A DNA stretch of 64,000 bases, from NCBI GenBank assembly GCA_963693365.1, contig CAVNZM010000004.1, positions 7,812,001-7,876,000 on the forward strand, given 5' to 3'. Below the pieces are notes generated by a model that worked only from the letters and a program-made list of their open reading frames with translations, ran no database searches and had not been told where the DNA came from. Both the position numbers and the translations under genes were made by a program. This stretch comes from Amoebidium appalachense (lineage: Eukaryota; Ichthyosporea). Below, piece after piece: positions 38,691 through 51,362 of the stretch (positions are counted from its first letter, which is position 1; each line of letters starts with the position of its first letter).

Positions 38691-40200
38691 AAAATTTTTT
38701 TCTTTTGACTGGATTTATTTGACGGAAAGATATGCAAGTATGCACGGCATACTGAGAAAACAATAAAAACTTCACGAGTTATCCAGTAACAAGTGCATAC
38801 TGAGATACCTGAACACTGTGTGAAAATCATATAAATACTCAATGTGACGACCAACAGAATTCAATCACATTGCCAGCTAGTGTAGCAGATACCCGGAGGG
38901 AAAGAGGTAAAACGCGAGGGGTTACATAAAAATTCACACCTATCAACATGCTTGCGATTAAAAAGGTCAGCACAAAAGTGGCACCAGCGGCGATGAAAAC
39001 AAGAATTACAGCGCCACTGCACAACTTCCCAGGCAATATCAACATCAGAGCACCATACAGACTTATCTACTAGGGTGGTATCCATACGTACAGCAGGAGA
39101 AATGTATCCTGCCAAAGCTCCCAAAAAGCGATAATGATCAGTACGGTGTTGCCTAAGGAACATAACACATGCCGACTGAGTTTTACCTTTGATTTCTCTA
39201 TCAGAACGAGAAAGAAACTTATACTGCGTATGGTAATAACGCGAAAAGGCAGAAAAAACAGGAAGAGAAAAGAAAGGGGGAGTGAGATAGCGAGAGGAAG
39301 AATCAGGTGGAAAGAGGGTAGGCTGAGGACATTCAGAAGTAGCGTTGGTGAATCGGGGGGGAAGAGGGTTGGAGGGAGGGGGGGGGGAAAGAAAGCATAA
39401 AGAGGGTGACCATCAGGTAGCCTAACTAAATGAAAACAAAAACGAAGAGACAATTCCTCCATACGACAAACAGCAGACGACAATCCAAACATACTGATTA
39501 AGGGAGGCACAAACCGAGTACGAAACAAAGTGCGTAGCGCAGTACCCTGAAAATCGTCGAACTCGTTCAGCGCCATTGCCGCCTCGCGAGGTGGGGCGCA
39601 GGCCAATAGCGGAAGTCCATATTCGAAAGTCGGCCGTAAAAAAGTTTTATATTAGAGAAGAAGGTTCGCAGGATGGATCACAGACTCCTGTTGAAACATA
39701 TTTTGACACGATGTGAAGCTTACCCTTCGCACGAGCGATCCGTGCCGTGAGGAGCTAGCTTGCGGAAATCAATACCCCGTGCAGTAAAAGGAATACTCAA
39801 ATAGTCATAGGTGCTCTGAACAGGAATAGGAAGGCCGGCCAATCGAAAGGAAGTGTTCTTCGAAAAAGTAGCACACTTTGCAATTCCGACTGTCATGAGA
39901 TTCTCGGTGCACCATTGATCCACCTGACGAAGCATCTGGTGCATGACATCGTCGGTTAAGGAACAAAGAACAATATCGTCCGCAAAAAGGAGACCCGGTA
40001 CACGGCGGGTATGCAGTTGGCCAAAGGGTTCGAGGGCGCAGGCTAAATCGTCAATGAAAACGTCAAACAACAACGGACTCAGGAGGGACCCCTGCAGAAG
40101 ACCCCGGGAACGGGAAAAACCGGGTGTTAATGTTCCATTGACCGCCGCTCGTCCGCGAGTGGTATCGAACAATGCTTGCAGAAGACGGCCAAAGAAAAAT
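38691..40200 (-). mobile_element. LINE-A non-LTR retrotransposon, degraded
   Basis: The minus strand carries, in order, a reverse transcriptase core (40172-39720) with GLLQGSLLSPLLFDVFIDDL and the catalytic LLFADDIVL, then a further piece (39606-39070) and a C-terminal piece in another frame (39163-38861). The last contains a C-x2-C-x7-H-x3-C zinc knuckle (CHFCADLFNRKHVDRC), typical of LINE ORF2 C-termini. The 3' end is the T-run at 38695-38701 on the + strand followed by CTTTTGACTGG. Frameshifts separate the pieces, so it is inactive. Sequence upstream of the RT core is cut off where LINE-B starts at about 40201. No endonuclease domain is visible. Confidence 0.87.
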
Positions 40201-40286
40201 CAATTAGTTGGGGTTCCCCGTTTTTTTTTTGTTTTTTTTTTTGTTTTTTTTTCCCGGGCTCCCCTGGGACACTCAGTATCAGCTGG

Positions 40287-40417
<131 letters not shown>

Positions 40418-40529
40418 CGTGCGTGCGCTAGAATTTTTTGATGATGTGTTTCTCAAGCCAATCAATACATCTAACTAATAAACAGGTCGTAGTTACGCGT
40501 GTTTAGTATAAAATCAAGGATGTTGTAAA

Positions 40530-40593
40530 TTTTTTTTTCTTTTGACTCGGGTTTGATTGATCCGTTGATGAAGGCAACGTGCAGTGATTTCAG
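40530..40593 (-). mobile_element. Short LINE-A-type 3' end inside LINE-B
   Basis: About 60 bp (T-run, CTTTTGACTCGGG and onward) interrupt LINE-B compared with copy 1, where TTGTAATTTACAG is continuous (about 6415-6427). A repeated ATTT on both sides could be a target-site duplication. Confidence 0.6.
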
Positions 40594-41147
40594 GTAGGCC
40601 ATCTTTCTGGGTGTCTGTTGTGAATGTGACGTGTGTGTGTTGCGGTATTATGTGGTCTATGTACATTTGGCGATACATGACCGTTGCCTTAAACTGGTGT
40701 GTGTGTGTTGTTTGGGCATGCAAACGATGCCACCTTATACTTATTAGATCTCCACTGTATAGCACGTGTACAGGTAAAGCGTGGTATGTGATCAATAATC
40801 CCCATCAGCTAGAGAAAGACCAATTCTACAGGAAGGTAATATATGTATTTAGGTGTTACACATTTGCGAGTGCCATATTTGGCAATATGGTTAAGGCGGC
40901 CATTATATATAAAACGAGACATAAGGCTTAGTTTTTCAAGGTATACAGTACAGCATGCTTTCATCGAGTCTGGTGTTGTGTGGTATCTTTTTCCATTTGT
41001 TATATTGCGTAATTATCTTGTGATTGTGTACATGTCTAATAAGTAAGTGGCAGTCCAAAGTCACACGCACACTTTTGCGGGGTTTATTTGTATTTGTGCC
41101 CGCGCGGCCGGGGGAAAAGGAGGGAGAGAGGGAAGGAAAGAGGGGAG

Positions 41148-42427
41148 AGTACACCTCCAAATTTAAACATAAATGTTTCAGCAAAATCCGGGTTTTATCT
41201 AGGCGAAGTCTCTGTTGACATCCGAAATGTGCAGTACGCTCTTCTGATTGGATCTCTTGGTTCCTGCTTTTACGGGCTTTCCCCGTCTTATGCAACCGTC
41301 AGGTGTGGATTAAGTTTTGTAATTGAGATAAAAGGGCCTTTCTAGTGTTACCATTTTCAACCTACCTCTTTTTTGAGCTCTTACATTAGTGGGTTGTTCA
41401 GGTTGTGCTCTGGATAAATGTTGTGTACATATGGCAGCTGTAAATGGCACCTGTATATAAGGTTTAGCGGGACAATCTTCATTGAGTCGCAAAATTCCAA
41501 TATACGAACCTCGAAAATAACAGGTATAACATAATGTAGATTTATGATACTATTAATACAAAAAAGTCGTCTAAATAATTGGTATAAGTATGCTAAAGAA
41601 TTATTATTCTCAATAAAATGCTCTCTAGGTGATTTTTGAATGCTCTGCGTGTGTATTTTAAATTTTCTATTAAAGCACGAAAATAATTACATTATGATTC
41701 GAGCCCCGCAAAAGAGGTTTAGGGTGAACGCTGCCGAACTCCGCAGTCCATGGAGTCCAAAATTCAACTTGCGGAGTGCACCCCAAGCCCGGACCCATCT
41801 CTGTGTTTCTTGACACTTGCCCTTGGTTTGTTTTTGTTCGAGCTGTTGAGTATGTTACGAATAGGGCTTTTTTTTTTTTGGTAGAGTACAACTGCGGCAT
41901 ACGTACTATTTATAGCATGCTATAGAGGGACTCCGAGGCACTCTTTGTAAGTCAGCACCGAAATCACATGTAAGCTGCCGCCTTTATATGCAAACTTGCA
42001 AACACTTTTTTAGCTCCCGGTTCACTAGCCAGCTATTCGCGTTATCACTTCGCCGAAGCAGCACATGTAAGTAGGCTCTTGTTGTTGAAAACTTGAATTT
42101 TTTCAAGCACATGTCCCAGGTCAATCAACGGTGAACATAGCTACTTTTCCAGTGATAGATTGTATGACTGTGGTCACACACACGCGCGCTAACTTCTCAG
42201 AGTCCCTTTTAACTTACTGAGACCAGACATGCATGCGCATACATATATACGCACGGTTCTGTGCTAGAGCGCTTTTCCATTAGCATGTACTGACATACCC
42301 CTCCGGCCACCGTACGAGGATTACCTACTCTTACTGACACGGGGGACATGGTTTTTAATTCCTCAGCTGGTAGCAGTCCTTTTCGAGCGTTTTTTCAAGG
42401 CAACCATTTCTGAAGGAGCAAGCAAAA
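41148..42427. promoter_or_regulatory. 5' flank of the membrane-protein gene
   Basis: AT-rich, non-repetitive sequence with no coding frame. TATATAAGG at about 41453 is TATA-like but is about 1 kb upstream of the start codon. The start codon context is AAAAATG. Confidence 0.3.
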
Positions 42428-43641
42428 ATGTTTTCCTTGAGACTTTTTCAATCCCTTTTCTTCGCGTGTGTTCTAAGCGCATGTGCAGCACAAGTCAACG
42501 GCCCACCCAAACCAGCCGGAAATTTTCCAACCGTAGAGTTAGGTTTTTGCTTCACCAGCATACATCCCGACGGGAAGGACCTTCGTGTTAAAGGTCTGCA
42601 ACCTTTAGCACCAACTTGCGATTCATATGCAGTTAAAGCAACCACGGCTACAAAACTACTTACGACCGGCTGCATCAAGAAGCTGTTTTCGAACACGGTG
42701 AACATTTCGACCGTGGTGAGTGGGCTGTCTAGCCTACAGCTGCAGCTATCTCCAGAGGGAAAGGCATCAGCACTATTCTTTAACGATACAAAGTGCGCCC
42801 CGGACACACTCACACTACAAACAACGCAGGAGTTCAAAGAATACGTCGGCAGGGATTATTTTCTCAACGACGAGTCTAACGCATGTACTTACGTAAGTCC
42901 CAACGACACGTCACACACTTTCTATCAGACGCCCGCAATAAACATCCGTGTCCCGCCTCACGAAATACAGCTCTCTTATTTCATGCGGTTTAGTATTGCC
43001 GAAGACGAAAGCGGAAACCAAAGCACCTGCCCTACGTCAGCAGATGTGTACTCTGTTCGGGCTCGCATTGAGGAACAGGAGCAAAATTCCAATGTTGCAG
43101 AAACACCAACACAGACCCTGACCTCAACCCCAACCTCTACCGCTGAGAATACCTCCCAGCCGACGCGGAAGGAACCTCCCTTTCCGCCCCCAGATTTGCT
43201 CGTGGGTGTGGAGGGAAATGGCTCCCAGGCTGCTGATGGTAAGAGTGTACGGGCATTATGTGTGCTTGTGCGTTTGTGCGTGCGTGTGTGCGTGCGTGCG
43301 TGCGTGCGTGCGTGCGTGTGTGCGTGCGTGCGTGCATGTGTCCCCCCCCCCCCCCCCCCCCCCCCCGCTCCCCCCTCCCCCCTCCCCCTCCCCCTTCACC
43401 AATTTTGTTTTGATTTTTGTTTCGTGGTTCTAGTGTCTGCTTCCATGCTTGTCACTCTGTCAGGCAAGCCTCCCCTCTTCCCCCCCCCCCCTTCCCCCCC
43501 CCCCCCCCCCCCCCCCTCCCCCCCCTCCCCCCCCCCCCCCCCCACCACCACCACCACCACCACCACCCACCCACCCATCCATCCACCCACCCACCCGAAA
43601 AAAGAAAAAAAGAAAAGAAAAAAAGAAGAGAAAAAAGGAGC

Positions 43642-43730
<89 letters not shown>

Positions 43731-45439
43731 GGAGGGGGGGTGGGGAGGAAGGAGAGAGAGAGAGAATAAAGAATATGAGGGGGGGGAGGAGGGATAGAAT
43801 GGGGGAGGGGGAGGGTGGGGAGGCAGAACCAGAAGAAGAAAAGAAGGGGAAAATAATAAAATGAGCGAAGAAAGAAAACAGAAGTAAATATTCTCATGGT
43901 GTACACGTAACTGTCCAACTCATACTGGCATGTGCATTCCTGAGTTTCTGCACACCTACACACAAACGCGCTCGCTTATGCGGATACACCCACACGCGGG
44001 CATAATCGCGCACGCACGCGCGCACACACACACACGTATACACACACACACATAAACACACACACACACACACACACAGCCGTGTGCGGCAGCTCCGTAA
44101 TCACGAACGGAAACTTTGAGAGCTTCTCCGCAAACCAGAGTTCTGGGAACCGCATCTCCCTAGATACCCTCCCTGGCTGGGGCTCTCCCAATAATTCTTT
44201 TGTGCTGCTGAAGGAGAATGAGTCAATCGTCCCCATAGAAGGGGGGCTGTCTTGGAATTGCAGACGAGAGACATCTGGCAGGATGTGAATGTCACCCCTG
44301 AGCAGGTGCTGACGGTGGGATTTTTTCACCGTGGACTCGATGGAGCGGATGTAATGGATATTCTGATTGGTGAGTGACCTGAAACCCTCCTAAAAAACCC
44401 CACCACCACACGCCCATACACCGTTACCTCACCCTCTCGAATGCATCCACAAACACACATTGTACTATGCACACGCACTCACTGTGTGCACACATGCGCA
44501 TGCAGCTACTTTGTGCACACGGGCACACGCGTCCACTCGCTGTTTGCACACATACTGAAGCACTCACTGTGTGCATGTGTACACGGGCCCACTCACTGTG
44601 TGCACATATACACATCTACTCACTGTGTGCACACATGCACACGCACTCACTGTTTGCACACATGCAAATGCACTCCCTCTGTGCACCTATTCACATCCAC
44701 TCATTGTGCACACGCTTTTACATCTACTCACCGTGTGCACACATGCACACGTACATGCTCTCACTGTGTGCACTCATGCATATCCACTCGCTGCTTGCAC
44801 ACATGCATGTGCACTCACTGTGTCCACAAATGCACTCGAGTACTCTGTGTACACATACACATGCACATACTGTGTGCATATGCACGCACGTACACTCGCT
44901 GTTTGCACACCCGTACTCACTGTTTACACACATGTACTCACTGTTTACACACATGTACTCACTGTGTGCACACATAAACGCACATGTACTCACTGTGTGC
45001 ACACATGTACTCACTGTTGGCGCACACCTACTCACTGTTCGCACACATGTACTCACTGTGTGCACACATGTACTCACTATTTGCACACATGTACTCACTG
45101 CGTGCACACATGTACTCACTGTTTGCACACATGTACTCACTGTTTGCACACATGTATTCACTGTTTGCACACATGTACTCACTGTGTGCACACACGTACT
45201 CACTGTTTGCACACATAAACGCACATGTACTCACTGTGTGCACACAGGTACTCACTGTTGGCACACACGTACTCACTGTTTGCACACATGTACTCACTGT
45301 GTGCACTCATGCAGGCCCAGTTGGCAGCCAGACCCGGGTTGGGACCGTGAGCACTGGCCCCCAGTGGATGCGCTACCGTGTGAGCTACGCGGTGCCTGCA
45401 TACACGGATAAGGTGGGTGCACGTGCAAGTGACTGTGTG

Positions 45440-45473
<34 letters not shown>

Positions 45474-46454
45474 GGTGTACATGTGTGTTTGTGTGGTTGT
45501 GGTTGTGTGTGTGTACATCTGTATTGTGTGTGTTTGTGTGCATGTGGTTGTTTGTGTGTGTGTGTGTGTGCAAGTGACTGTGTGCAATGTGCGTGTGTGT
45601 GTGCAAGTGACTGTGTGCATGTGTGTGTGTGTGTGTAAAGGTTATGTGTGTTTGTGTGCACGTGGTTGCGGTATGTATGTACATCTCTGCAGTGTCCGTG
45701 TGTATGTGTATCCGTGTACGTGTGTGCATGTGTGTGTGTATGTCTGTGTATGTGTGTGTTGTGTGTATGTGTGGCCGTGTGGCCGTGTGCGTGTGGTTGC
45801 GTGTGTGTTTACGTGTGTGTAGTGCAAGTGTGTGTGTGTGTGTGTGTGCATGTGTGGATGTAGGTGTGTGCTTGTGTTTTATGTGTGGTGTGCATTGGTG
45901 TAATCATACGTTGTGATGCATGTGTTTACAGGTTGCACATAAAGGCATAACCACATACCCCATTCAGAGAACCTACACGAAATGCCTCGGGCCTTACATC
46001 CATCATAATACATCCAGCCCCTTTTTTAACTCCCACATCCTACACGGTTACCTAACTAACATCTTTCCCTTAATCTTCTTTAGGTTCGGCTCACCTTTAA
46101 GGGCAGAGACACCTTCAGTGGGGAGGGCAACTTAGTAGACGGTGTGGGATTTGACTCATGTGGTACGTACACACCGCCATTTCCCTGGAACCCCTCTGTT
46201 CCGTGGGAATTTGTGTTGTCTCCCACACCCACGTTTGCCCTGGATTGTCTTACAAGTATAAAACCTTCTAGTGCGTTCATCCCCCCCCCCCTCCCCCCCC
46301 CCCTCCCCCCCCCCCCCCCCCCTCCCTCCGTCTTGAACAGCTCTGCACATCGTTAGTCACACTGTTCTCTCATATAAGAAAGAATGATCGTATTGGTACG
46401 ATTTGTTTAATATCTGACGATTCTGCGGCATCCCTAAGACCCCTCCCCCCCCCC

Positions 46455-46486
<32 letters not shown>

Positions 46487-46551
46487 GGCGCCTGTTGTTT
46501 TGCTTGTCATTTGTTGTTCTGGTTGATTACCTGTAATCTTCGCTTATTTAC

Positions 46552-46618
<67 letters not shown>

Positions 46619-48185
46619 TGTGCGGGGTTGCACACACCGGTGTCTACTTTTCGTCCCACTGTTTTTCTGTCCACACACTTCATCTGTCCACTTCTGCATA
46701 CCCCCTCTCATAGCTATAGACACACTTCACACATTGCATTACGCACACGCATGCACACACCGCTCTGTTGGCGACACCTCCCTTGGAACCCATGCGGCAT
46801 GTTACCCGCCGGCGTAACATAACTCGGACTATCGGTTTGGCTTTTTTCAAGCCGAAACAATGGGTGATACCATATGTCCGGCTGACATCCGGGGGCATAG
46901 CTTTCCGTACGAAGACGTTAAAGTTCCGCCCTAGTAAGCGTGTTACTACCCTGCGGTGTGGGTCAAATCTCATATTTTCCCCTCTGATTACGAATTCTGG
47001 GGCTTCGGGACTTAATTCTTTTCAGCTGGTGTAGTATGTTAGCCAGGGAAGTATCGACTTAGGTAGCGACGGGGGAGCTTCCCAGAAGCCCCGTCTCCTG
47101 AGTTCCTATCTATATTTTTCTTGCTTCTGCTTACTGCTGCAACTTTAACCCCCGGTCTTTCCCACTGCCCTTGCCTGCATAAGTAACCCTGCTCGCCTCT
47201 GATCAAGACGGGTGACCTACCCATGTTCAAGTGAAACAGTATCTGAGTTGGGTTTCGTTAACGAGGTGAATAGGTCGAAACTCGGGTACTGTGGATGACG
47301 TGGGCCCCCCCTGAGGATGGGCTCTGCTTATTATGCATACTCTTTATGTATGGTTTCCATTCTGCATCGTGTTATCCGTTGTTCTTGTGTACTTCGTACT
47401 TTTTGACGCATTCAAACCCCCCCCCCCCCCCCCCCACCCTGCATAGGATGCATATGTACTCCTTTTGTGTGCCACCCCATTTGAAACTTTATTTGTTGTT
47501 GGTCACGTGGACTTGTACTTCGTCACTCTGTGACACATTCTAACCTCCCCCCTCCCCCCCCCCCCCCCTCCCCCCCCCCCCCCCCTCCCGTCTCCCCAAC
47601 CCCCTTTGTCTGTTGTGTTCGGTAGGAGCCGCGTTGAGTTGTCAGTCGTGAGCGTGTATTTCGTACTCTCTAATGTATCTTCCCCTCCCCCCCAAACCGC
47701 TTTACTTCCATGCAACCGGGCATGGTTGCTCTGTGTCGTGCATCTGTAAGCACATACGAATTTTTCGCTGCACTGCATTAGTTTGCACACACATCTTCAC
47801 CGTTTTGCTCACCTTGCTTGCATAAGCAACCCTGCTCGTCTTTGATCAAGACGGGTTGACCCGCCCAAGTTCAGTTGATGCTGCTGTCTGAGTTGGAGCG
47901 TCGTATATACGCAGGCTAAGGGGTCGAAACTCAGACGCAATTGATGACTTGGGTCCTCCCTGAGGATGGGCTCTGCTTATGACGCATACTGTGCACATGG
48001 CTGATGTTGCATACTTGAATGTTTGCCTTTGCCTGTGTCCTGCACCATGCTTCTCGTCGTGTATGCGTACTTCGTACCGTGTTCCGCATTCAAACCCCCC
48101 CCCTCCCCCCTCCCCCCTCCCTTCCTATCCCCTATAATCACAACACCTCCATACTCACCCTTGCGCCTCCCAACCCTCCCCAACC

Positions 48186-48269
<84 letters not shown>

Positions 48270-49032
48270 CATTTCACGGACCAGCCAATCCACAGCCACC
48301 GACACCGCCTCTTCCTCCTCCGGCCTCTCATCTTCCGCTGTTGCCGGCCTGGTCGCCGGCCTGTGCGTCTTGGCTCTGGTGGTGGGCTTGGGGGGGTTTT
48401 TGCTCGCACGAAAGCGCTACCGTTCCAAAAAAGACACCGAAAACGGGGTTGACAAACCAAACAACAGTGGGAATTTGCACCAACAAAACATCGAAATGGT
48501 TCCTATGAGCTCATGCCGACACGCCGCCCCACCCCGCCCAGCCCCGTACGGGTCATCGGCTTCCGGGTCCCGAGACGATTACGCTCCCTCCGCCCCGATC
48601 CCTTCCGAAATCGCACTAATCGCGGAACCCCCCCTCCCGTCCGTCCCCCTGTACGATGACTATGAACATGAGGACCCACCCCAGCCGGCGGTTTTGGATT
48701 CGAATAATACCGATTCTGGTGGGTTTGACCCTCACGCCCCGGACCACCAAACGGCATCTGCGCCCTACGTACCGCCGGTAATACCTCACGTCCTGACCAA
48801 GGAGAGTCCTCCCGAATACACTTCCATATTTGGGGATGGGGCATCAAGTAGCGGCCAATCGGATCTGTTGGCTCCGAGCGCGCCGTCGATGGATGTTATA
48901 GAGGGTAGGTATGCAAGGAATGCGGATGGAATTCCTGGAATGCAGAACGGTCCGTCCGGGTCCAATAGTCATCTTACCGATCTAACCCCATCGGTAGATG
49001 ACGCCTTCCCTGAGAAGGGGGATGAGAGGTGA
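42428..49032 (+). CDS. Type I single-pass membrane protein with DUF642-like ectodomain
   Basis: Function unknown. Exons: 42428-43238, 44080-44369, 45315-45412, 46084-46162 and 48269-49032 (TGA), about 680 residues, with phases matching at every join. Residues 1-20 (MFSLRLFQSLFFACVLSACA) form a signal peptide. An N-terminal region of about 200 residues with six Cys and several N-glycosylation sequons leads to a Ser/Thr/Pro linker. Exons 2-4 resemble a galactose-binding, DUF642-type fold: VITNGNFE, LPGW, QDVNVTPEQVLTVGF, WMRYRVSYAV, LVDGVGFD. Exon 5 encodes a membrane helix (about AVAGLVAGLCVLALVVGLGG) followed by the basic stop-transfer RKRYRSKK. The tail of about 200 residues is Pro-rich and carries PSAP (48586-48597), PPEY (48808-48819) and PSAP (48874-48885). 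Exon 2 is frameshifted at a six-G run, 44231-44236. One more G restores the family-like sequence. The N-terminal region was not recognised. Confidence 0.8.
43327..43735 (+). repeat. C-runs, (CCA)n and (GA)n block
   Basis: Intron 1 of the membrane-protein gene: TGCG repeats at the donor end, a C-run, (CCA)n, an A-rich stretch and about 85 bp of nearly pure (GA)n (43645-43728). Confidence 0.85.
44470..45312 (+). repeat. Minisatellite with a 21-24-bp unit CACTGTTTGCACACATGTACT
   Basis: About 35-40 imperfect units fill the intron between 44369 and 45315. The later part (44900-45310) has a near-constant 21-bp period, a multiple of three, so several frames stay open right up to the next exon. Confidence 0.92.
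46553..46611 (+). repeat. (GT)n
   Basis: A (GT)n in the last intron of the membrane-protein gene. The same intron ends in (CA)n. Confidence 0.9.
47190..47425 (+). repeat. Repeat family R1, diverged copy
   Basis: Contains GATCAAGACGGGTGACC, AGGTCGAAACTCGGGT, CTGAGGATGGGCTCTGC and a GACGCATTCAAACC end that runs into a C-run. It lies in the last intron of the membrane-protein gene. Confidence 0.8.
47716..48096 (+). repeat. Repeat family R1, long copy 2
   Basis: Nearly identical to 9950-10325, with an extra AAGCAA-type insertion near 47825. It ends CCGCATTCAAACC followed by C-rich sequence. Confidence 0.88.
48188..48268 (+). repeat. (CA)n forming a 3' splice site
   Basis: A (CA)n ending CACAG, which is the acceptor for the last, membrane-spanning exon. 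Confidence 0.85.
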
Positions 49033-49136
49033 TCTGTCTTGGTTTGGATCCTTTTATTAATTTTAAAAAAAAAACAAACAAAAAAAAACAACAAAAAAAA
49101 AAACAACCCGGTTTTACGTTTCTTTCCCCCCTTTTT

Positions 49137-49142
49137 AATAAA
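49137..49142 (+). terminator. Polyadenylation signal AATAAA
   Basis: A canonical AATAAA 105 bp after the membrane-protein stop codon, preceded by an A-rich stretch. Confidence 0.5.
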
Positions 49143-49331
49143 TTCCTCCCATCCATGGATGGTCAATTGGACGTAATGGCTTTTGGCAACATAGACACAT
49201 GTGTTTATAAGAATAATGTGGCAGTAGCCGCATAACCCGGTAGAGGCTTAATCACCGCGCGCGCACACACAAACACACACACACAAACCCCCTCGTACAC
49301 ACAAACGCACGCGCGCGCATGCCCGCACACG

Positions 49332-49416
<85 letters not shown>

Positions 49417-50319
49417 ATTCACTCACTCACTCACTCACTCACTCACTCACTCACTCACTCACCCACTCACTCACTCACTCAAAAATGCATCCATAATAAG
49501 CACCACCATGTAAACGCAACAACCGTTCTTCTTCACCTCTCAAGCCCATAACCTGGCAAACACTTGAGGTTAAAGAGGGCGGGCGGGCGGGCGGGTGGAT
49601 GGGGAGGGGGCTTGAATCTTTGGTGCGGGTTGTAGATTTAGGGTTGGGTTTATGCAAGGCTTCGTTTGTGCTTATGTCGACATAGGTAGGAGCAAAACAC
49701 AATCTATGCACATGAACCGTAAAATAAAATAGAATAGATCTCTGCCTTACGGAGGAGGTAGGGAGAAATCTGTGGGCGGATAGTTCAAACATAACGGCAC
49801 ATGGCCATGTAAATATACTTGTATAATCTTGAGACAAAAGTTAAAACATTATTTTCAATATTCATTATTAAAAAAAATAAAAAAATATTTACACCTAGAC
49901 CTCACGTCGTTACCGTTTCTCAGTCTGCTTATTCAGGACAAGACTAGATATCCATTTGAAAACGTTAATGGGTTGCATTGCCAATAAAAACTGGTGCAAT
50001 TTATCACATCTCCCCCCTCCTCTCCCTCCCTCCCCCCGCTCTCCCCGCCCCTCCTCCCCCCCCCCCCCCTCCCCCCCCCCCCCCCCCCCCCCCCCCACAC
50101 ACACCCAACCACACACACACACACACACGTAGGGCCACCCAACAACAAAGTACGGGAGAGGGGGGGGGGGGGGGGGGGGAGGGGAGGGACCGGGGGGGCC
50201 GGGGGAGAAGGGTGCATCATTGATTGGCCACACATGTTCACGGGGGGGGGGGGGGGAAGGGGGGGAGCAGGGGGGGGGGAGCTGCAGAAGAATGAAGAGA
50301 AAGGCAAAGCAGAAACCCC

Positions 50320-50360
<41 letters not shown>

Positions 50361-50437
50361 TAAAAAGGAAAAGAAAATGAAAGTGGGGCAGAAGAGGAGG
50401 AAATAGAGAGAGAGGCTCCCGGGCTGGAGAGTGTTAT

Positions 50438-50522
<85 letters not shown>

Positions 50523-50543
50523 AGGGGGACAGGAGGGGCGGGG

Positions 50544-50574
<31 letters not shown>

Positions 50575-50577
50575 GGG

Positions 50578-50609
<32 letters not shown>

Positions 50610-51296
50610 AGGGGGGTAGGAAGTGAAAAGGAACGGGATGAGGCAAGGGAAGATGGTTCAGAAGGAAGAAACCCGCGGCCGTTGAACAACTCGGAACAGT
50701 ATTATTACTAAGTAGTCCACACGTACTTTCCTCTATTCAAGTTCCTCTATCTAATTCTGTCACAGCCCGTTGCTCCACCCATGGTTTCTCGTATCTCTGT
50801 GACAGTCACTTCACTCCAGCTCTCAAAGGTTCTCCAGTCCCCTCTCTCCCTCCTCCCCAGGCCCCTTCCCCACCTCTCCTCCTCACTCCATGCATCATCC
50901 TCCTCCTCCGAGGCTCCCCAAGTGCGCATTCACTTGTGCGTACACACACACAAAATCACCGTAAGCAAGATAAACAAAGCCTAAGTAATGACAACGTGAT
51001 AGATATTATCATCCCTACTATACGCGTACGTACTGTCGAATAGCTTAGGGCGTAGATAAGAAGAAGCTTACGCGAACTAAATTAAAGGAACAAGAAAAAC
51101 ATGGCGGCAATGTGCTAAACCAGGAATTGTTGCATCTTTTCTTTCTTTTTTTTTTTTTTTTTTGAACTTCGTGAAACTGTAATAGTTTTTATCTAGCTGG
51201 GGATTTCAACGTAGGGCACTGCCAGCACCTGAGCATATCTTTCGTAAGAATTAAAAAATTGTGTGTATGTATGTTGTGGTGGTAGTGGTGGTGGAT

Positions 51297-51362
<66 letters not shown>

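Noticed and set aside
39134-39400. Plus-strand basic frame
   Set aside because: Antisense shadow of the LINE-A coding strand.
44470-45312. Regular repeats with similar units, CRISPR-like at first sight
   Set aside because: Units are contiguous without unique spacers, lie in an intron and have a 21-bp period. This is a minisatellite.
44467-45411. Independent gene encoding a repeated YSLFAHM-like protein
   Set aside because: It is the minisatellite read in one frame, flanked by phase-compatible exons of the membrane protein.
49414-49480. (ACTC)n array as a telomere-like repeat
   Set aside because: The unit does not match known telomere motifs and it is internal, next to a (CA)n.
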